This document shows, in pieces, positions 6,434 to 9,377 of a stretch of DNA of 9,377 nt (position 1 is its first letter; each line of letters opens with the position of its first letter). This DNA is from Cellvibrionales bacterium UBA4495. GTDB taxonomy: Bacteria > Pseudomonadota > Gammaproteobacteria > Pseudomonadales > Porticoccaceae. The position numbers were made by a program, and so were the translations under genes. Location: assembly GCA_002388905.1 (NCBI GenBank), contig DGNJ01000013.1:484-9860 (forward strand), given 5' to 3'. Under the pieces are notes generated by a model. That model was not told the DNA's origin. It saw only the letters and a program-made list of their open reading frames with translations, and did no database searches.

Positions 6434-6450
6434 TGTTACCTTAGGTAACA
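6434..6450. repeat. Perfect 17-bp palindrome overlapping the folA stop codon
   Basis: TGTTACCT-T-AGGTAACA has 8-bp arms around a single central base. It spans the folA TAA (complement of 6441-6443). As RNA it could form a 7-bp stem with a UAA loop; as DNA it has the symmetry of a dimeric-regulator operator. No T-run follows in the folA direction. Its purpose is unknown. Confidence 0.6.
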
Positions 6451-6977
6451 GGATCGCGCGGTTCATCTACACATTCATAGACTACGAAGCTGTAATCCAG
6501 ATCGGCTTTGTCCGAGCGGCCCCGGACCCGGCTCTTCTCCCGCCAGCGCTGGCCGGAAATCTCCGGAAACCAGGTGTCGCCCTCAACCGTCAAGTCCACC
6601 TCGGTGACATACAGACGGTGGGCCCGGGGAAGCGCCTGCCGGTAAACCTCCGCCCCCCCGATGACCATGATTTCGCCACCCTTGCCCCCCAGTTCCCGCC
6701 GAGCCAGGACAAGCGCCTCGTCGACACTGCCGGCAACCAGCACCCCTTCGTGGCGCCACTCGGACTGGCGCGTCACCACGATACTGGTGCGACCGGGCAA
6801 CGGCCGGCCGATGGATTCGAAGGTGCGGCGCCCCATCACCATGGGTTTGCCCATGGTGACCTCCTTAAAGTGCCGGAGATCTTCCGGCAGGTGCCAGGGC
6901 AGGCGGTTATCCCGGCCGATAACGCGATTCCGGTCCATGGCCACCATGAGTGCGAGCCGGACCCCGTTGTCACTCAT
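6441..6977 (-). CDS. folA: Dihydrofolate reductase
   Basis: FolA reduces dihydrofolate to tetrahydrofolate with NADPH in the cytoplasm; it is the trimethoprim target. The protein has 178 residues, slightly longer than E. coli (159). Visible motifs are [13 protein letters not shown] and [13 protein letters not shown] (catalytic acid Asp33, matching E. coli Asp27), [18 protein letters not shown] (NADPH and substrate binding), [20 protein letters not shown], and EGDTWFPE. The start ATG at 6975-6977 forms an ATGA overlap with the thyA stop and is preceded by GGTGGCGGT. An open frame continues upstream into thyA, but that extension is low-complexity and not DHFR-like. Pairing with thyA is functionally apt because ThyA produces the dihydrofolate FolA consumes. 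The short C-terminal tail (about [11 protein letters not shown]) is family-variable. Confidence 0.97.
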   Translation of the reverse strand: MSDNGVRLALMVAMDRNRVIGRDNRLPWHLPEDLRHFKEVTMGKPMVMGRRTFESIGRPLPGRTSIVVTRQSEWRHEGVLVAGSVDEALVLARRELGGKGGEIMVIGGAEVYRQALPRAHRLYVTEVDLTVEGDTWFPEISGQRWREKSRVRGRSDKADLDYSFVVYECVDEPRDPVT

Positions 6978-7807
6978 ACCGCCACCGGGGCCGGTATGCC
7001 GGGATGCGGGTGATAGTCGAGAACCTCGAAGTCCTCGAATCGGTAGTCGTAGAGGGTCTCCGGCCGGCGCTTGATATGCAGCCGGGGGAGGGGGCGGGGC
7101 TCCCGCCCGAGCTGGGTGGCAATCTGCTCGCGGTGATTGTCGTAGGCATGGAGGTCGCCCAGGCTTACGACGATCTCGTGCGGCACCAGATCGCACTGCT
7201 GGGCCAGCATATGCGTGAGCAGGGCCAGGGAAGCCGTATTGTAGGGCAACCCCAGGAAACTGTCGGAACTGCGGATATAAAGCTGCGACGACAGCCTGCC
7301 GTCGGCCACGTAGAACTGGTAGAGCAGGTGGCAGGGAGGCAGGGCCATGCGTCCACGGCGAACATTCTCCGGGGGAGAGAGGGTTTCATCCGGCAGGTAT
7401 TCCACATTCCAGCCATGAAAAAGGATTCGGCGGCTGTCCGGGTTGTTCTTCAGACAGTCCAGTACATAGTCAATCTGGTTGATACCCGCACCATCGCGGG
7501 TGGGCCAGTCGGTCCACTGCTTGCCGTAGATGGGGCCAAGCTCCCCGCTCTCCGTGGCCCATTCATCCCAGATAGTGACACCGCGTTCGTTGAGCCAGTT
7601 TTTGTTGGTGTTGCCGCTGAGAAACCAGAGCAATTCGTTGGCGATACTGCGGAAATGCAATTTCTTGGTGGTGAGCAGGGGAAACCCGTCCGCAAGGTTG
7701 TGGCGGAACTGGCGCCCGAACACCGAGGTGGTGCCGGTGCCCGTGCGATCCCCCTTGGCAACACCGTTGTCGAGAATGTCCCGCAGCAAATCGAGATACT
7801 GCTTCAT
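6974..7807 (-). CDS. thyA: Thymidylate synthase
   Basis: ThyA methylates dUMP to dTMP with 5,10-methylenetetrahydrofolate, releasing dihydrofolate. 277 residues, against 264 in E. coli; the difference is an insertion at about 136-154 ([14 protein letters not shown]) before the active site. Key residues are present: Arg21 in DRTGTGT, catalytic Cys159 in MALPPCH (E. coli Cys146), Arg179/Asp182/Asn190 in [21 protein letters not shown], and DYRFEDFE with the [11 protein letters not shown]-terminus. The ATG at 7805-7807 begins MKQYLDLL, matching the family start; the ribosome site is weak. It begins 19 nt after the antiporter-like gene, so it may be read from that unit or from a promoter inside it. 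It overlaps folA by 4 nt. Confidence 0.98.
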   Translation of the reverse strand: MKQYLDLLRDILDNGVAKGDRTGTGTTSVFGRQFRHNLADGFPLLTTKKLHFRSIANELLWFLSGNTNKNWLNERGVTIWDEWATESGELGPIYGKQWTDWPTRDGAGINQIDYVLDCLKNNPDSRRILFHGWNVEYLPDETLSPPENVRRGRMALPPCHLLYQFYVADGRLSSQLYIRSSDSFLGLPYNTASLALLTHMLAQQCDLVPHEIVVSLGDLHAYDNHREQIATQLGREPRPLPRLHIKRRPETLYDYRFEDFEVLDYHPHPGIPAPVAV

Positions 7808-7826
7808 GGCGAGGCCCGTTTCTTGC

Positions 7827-9377
7827 TCAGAGAATTTTGGCGACGATCAACAGCAACAGCGCGATAATCGCCCAGATGATCATTGCACTGGTGGTCTGGG
7901 CGCCGGCGGAGTGCTGCAGCCACCGGGCCGCGAGCATCCGGCCGCCGGCGCCACGAAGCACGGCCAGCAGTCCCACCCAATACCTGCTCAACCACTGGAA
8001 TACTACGCTTGCCAACTTAAAGCCCGCCACCCGCCACAGCCAGTCAGTATCCAGGCTAATGGTCGCAGTGCGCTTCATGAGGGGCAGCAGTATAAAGAAG
8101 GCCAGCCCGGAAAACAGCAGCAACTGGGTCTGGGTCGTCAGGTGCCCCGCGGTGTAGGGCACATAGTCGACCGGATAGGGCAGGAAGCGGTAAAGGTACT
8201 CCGGGAAGATGCCAATCAGCAGACACGCGCCGGCAAAGAGCACCATGGCCGCCCGCATGTTCCAGGGCGGGTCCGGAGGACGCAGCCCGGAATCCTTCTG
8301 AAAAAAGACAAACCAGGGAAATTTGATCCCCGCGTGCAGGAACACCCCGGCAGAGGCCGCCAATAGCAGTGTCCATACAGCGGCCAGGTGCTGGTCGGCG
8401 GCTGCCTGGGAGATCATGGACTTGGAAATAAAGCCCGAGGTCAGGGGGAATGCCGAAATAGCCAGGGCACCGATAATGCCGCACACCGCCGTCAGGGGCA
8501 TGGAGTGGACCAGTCCGCCCAGGTCGCTGCAACGGTTGCGACCGGTCATATATACCACCGAGCCGGCGGACATCATCAGCAATGCCTTGTAAATAATGTG
8601 GGCAAAGGCGTGGGCGGCGGCACCGTTGATGGCCATTTCCGTACCGATACCGATACCGCAGACCATGAAACCCACCTGGTTGACGATGGAGTAGGACAGG
8701 ATCCGGCGGATATCGTTTTCCAGCAGGGCATAGATAATCCCGTAAAAAATCATGTACAACCCCACCCAGATCAGCACCTGCTGACCCGGAAACAACAGGA
8801 TCAGGGCCAGCACGGCGGTCTTGGTGGTGAATGCGGACAGAAAAACCGAACCGGAGGGGCTCGACTCCGGATAGGCATCCGCCAGCCAGGCGGAAATGGG
8901 GGGCGCGGCGGCATTGATCAGCACCCCGATCAGCACCATCCAGCCGTCAAATGTATCCAGGGGTATGGGCTGGATTTCAATGGAGCCGGTATGGACCATG
9001 ATCCCCTCGATGCCGATCTTGAGGATCACACCGCCCAGCAGGTGCATGATGGCATAGCGGATACCGGCGCGCTGGGCGTTCTTTGTGCCGCCACACCAGA
9101 CCACGACGGTGGAGAAGATCGCCATCAACTCCCAGAAAAGGAACAGCGTAATCAGGTCGCCGGCAAAGGAAACACCGATGGCGCCGGCGGCATAGGCCAT
9201 GGCTGCCGCCAGCTCCCACCATCGGGCCTGGCGATAGGCGAAAAGGCCGCCGGCGAACGCCATGATGGCAAAAATGGTGGCGAACAGCCGCCGCAGCGGT
9301 CCCGACTGCACCAGCTCGATCTGGTAACCGAGAAAAGGCGCGGTCTGGAGGACGCCGTCGCCCAGCTGCCAGATGGC
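7827..9377 (-). CDS. MrpD/NuoM-family proton-conducting membrane subunit, 3' part (5' end outside window)
   Basis: The frame is open to the right edge, so the start is missing; 516 residues are present. A GTG at 9309-9311 is in frame but is internal, since coding-like sequence continues upstream ([17 protein letters not shown]). It is a very hydrophobic protein with many membrane helices, of the family shared by Mrp Na+/H+ antiporter subunits A/D and complex I subunits L/M/N. Signature features, numbered from the right edge, are LFLFWELMA (Glu83), [10 protein letters not shown] (Lys186), [17 protein letters not shown] (Lys264), TSGFISKSM (Lys319) and [13 protein letters not shown] (Lys352). 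The C-terminal part, with [13 protein letters not shown] and SLDTDWLWR plus a long tail ending in a final helix, resembles proteins annotated 'Na+/H+ antiporter subunit D' in marine proteobacteria. Partner subunits would lie to the right. Ion specificity cannot be decided here. Confidence 0.88.
   Translation of the reverse strand, partial: AIWQLGDGVLQTAPFLGYQIELVQSGPLRRLFATIFAIMAFAGGLFAYRQARWWELAAAMAYAAGAIGVSFAGDLITLFLFWELMAIFSTVVVWCGGTKNAQRAGIRYAIMHLLGGVILKIGIEGIMVHTGSIEIQPIPLDTFDGWMVLIGVLINAAAPPISAWLADAYPESSPSGSVFLSAFTTKTAVLALILLFPGQQVLIWVGLYMIFYGIIYALLENDIRRILSYSIVNQVGFMVCGIGIGTEMAINGAAAHAFAHIIYKALLMMSAGSVVYMTGRNRCSDLGGLVHSMPLTAVCGIIGALAISAFPLTSGFISKSMISQAAADQHLAAVWTLLLAASAGVFLHAGIKFPWFVFFQKDSGLRPPDPPWNMRAAMVLFAGACLLIGIFPEYLYRFLPYPVDYVPYTAGHLTTQTQLLLFSGLAFFILLPLMKRTATISLDTDWLWRVAGFKLASVVFQWLSRYWVGLLAVLRGAGGRMLAARWLQHSAGAQTTSAMIIWAIIALLLLIVAKIL

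Larger units (their letters stand above)
6261..6440. other. Intergenic region carrying the presumed TonB2-operon control signals
   Basis: 180 nt between folA and the DUF3450 gene, clearly more AT-rich than its surroundings. It holds a candidate sigma70 promoter (6358-6387), a 7-bp inverted repeat (CCACCCC at 6319-6325, GGGGTGG at 6350-6356) and the ribosome site of the DUF3450 gene. No intrinsic terminator for folA is convincing: a T7 run (complement of 6372-6378) lacks a proper stem before it. I see no recognisable Fur box or RNA gene. Confidence 0.6.

Noticed and set aside
6434..6450. parS-like (ParB-binding) site
   Set aside because: Only the outer TGTT/AACA match the known 16-bp parS consensus; the centre and length differ.
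6978..7196. 73-residue N-terminal extension of folA
   Set aside because: It lies wholly within thyA, is Pro/Arg-rich, and DHFR homology begins just after the ATG at 6977, which forms a typical ATGA overlap and has a ribosome site.
6950..7867. 305-residue plus-strand open frame opposite thyA
   Set aside because: thyA on the other strand has every catalytic residue, and this frame has no family signature.

Overview
The window reads as chromosomal DNA of a moderately GC-rich gammaproteobacterium. A marine or halophilic lineage of the Marinobacter/Alteromonadales/Oceanospirillales kind is likely, but this is inferred from gene content and protein resemblance only. All eight complete genes and both edge-truncated genes belong to recognisable families. 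I see no mobile elements, CRISPR arrays, tRNA or rRNA.

Layout. The plus strand carries only the 3' part of ilvD (branched-chain amino acid synthesis), ending at 1055. It converges on everything else, and a strong bidirectional terminator hairpin (1067-1097) separates the two directions. All remaining genes are on the minus strand. Read in the direction of transcription, from the right edge, they are: a truncated MrpD/NuoM-type antiporter subunit (9377-7827); thyA (7807-6974) and folA (6977-6441), coupled by an ATGA overlap; a 180-nt intergenic region with a candidate promoter and palindromes; then a six-gene energy-transducing operon. That operon is a DUF3450 periplasmic coiled-coil protein (6260-5487), ttpC (5490-4111), exbB2 (4091-3564), exbD2 (3530-3129), tonB2 (3121-2513) and a periplasmic TPR protein (2459-1119).

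How the genes work together. The six-gene cluster is the TonB2-type system known from Vibrio and its relatives. ExbB2/ExbD2 form an inner-membrane proton channel that energises TonB2, which reaches across the periplasm to TonB-dependent outer-membrane receptors, none of which is encoded here. TtpC is a second ExbB-fold protein with a large periplasmic coiled-coil domain; it is essential for TonB2 systems in Vibrio. The DUF3450 and TPR proteins are conserved partners with poorly defined roles, both with signal peptides. thyA and folA form the usual thymidylate/tetrahydrofolate pair: ThyA makes dTMP and dihydrofolate, and FolA regenerates tetrahydrofolate.

The most interesting details are in the TonB2 operon. 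The conserved TM3 glutamate of E. coli ExbB (Glu176) is Lys in ExbB2 and Gln in TtpC, while the flanking threonines are kept. The TonB2 transmembrane helix has no histidine. A perfect 9-bp hairpin sits between tonB2 and the TPR gene. A perfect 17-bp palindrome overlaps the folA stop codon. I found no wholly new system; the poorly understood part is the DUF3450/TtpC/TPR side of the TonB2 apparatus.
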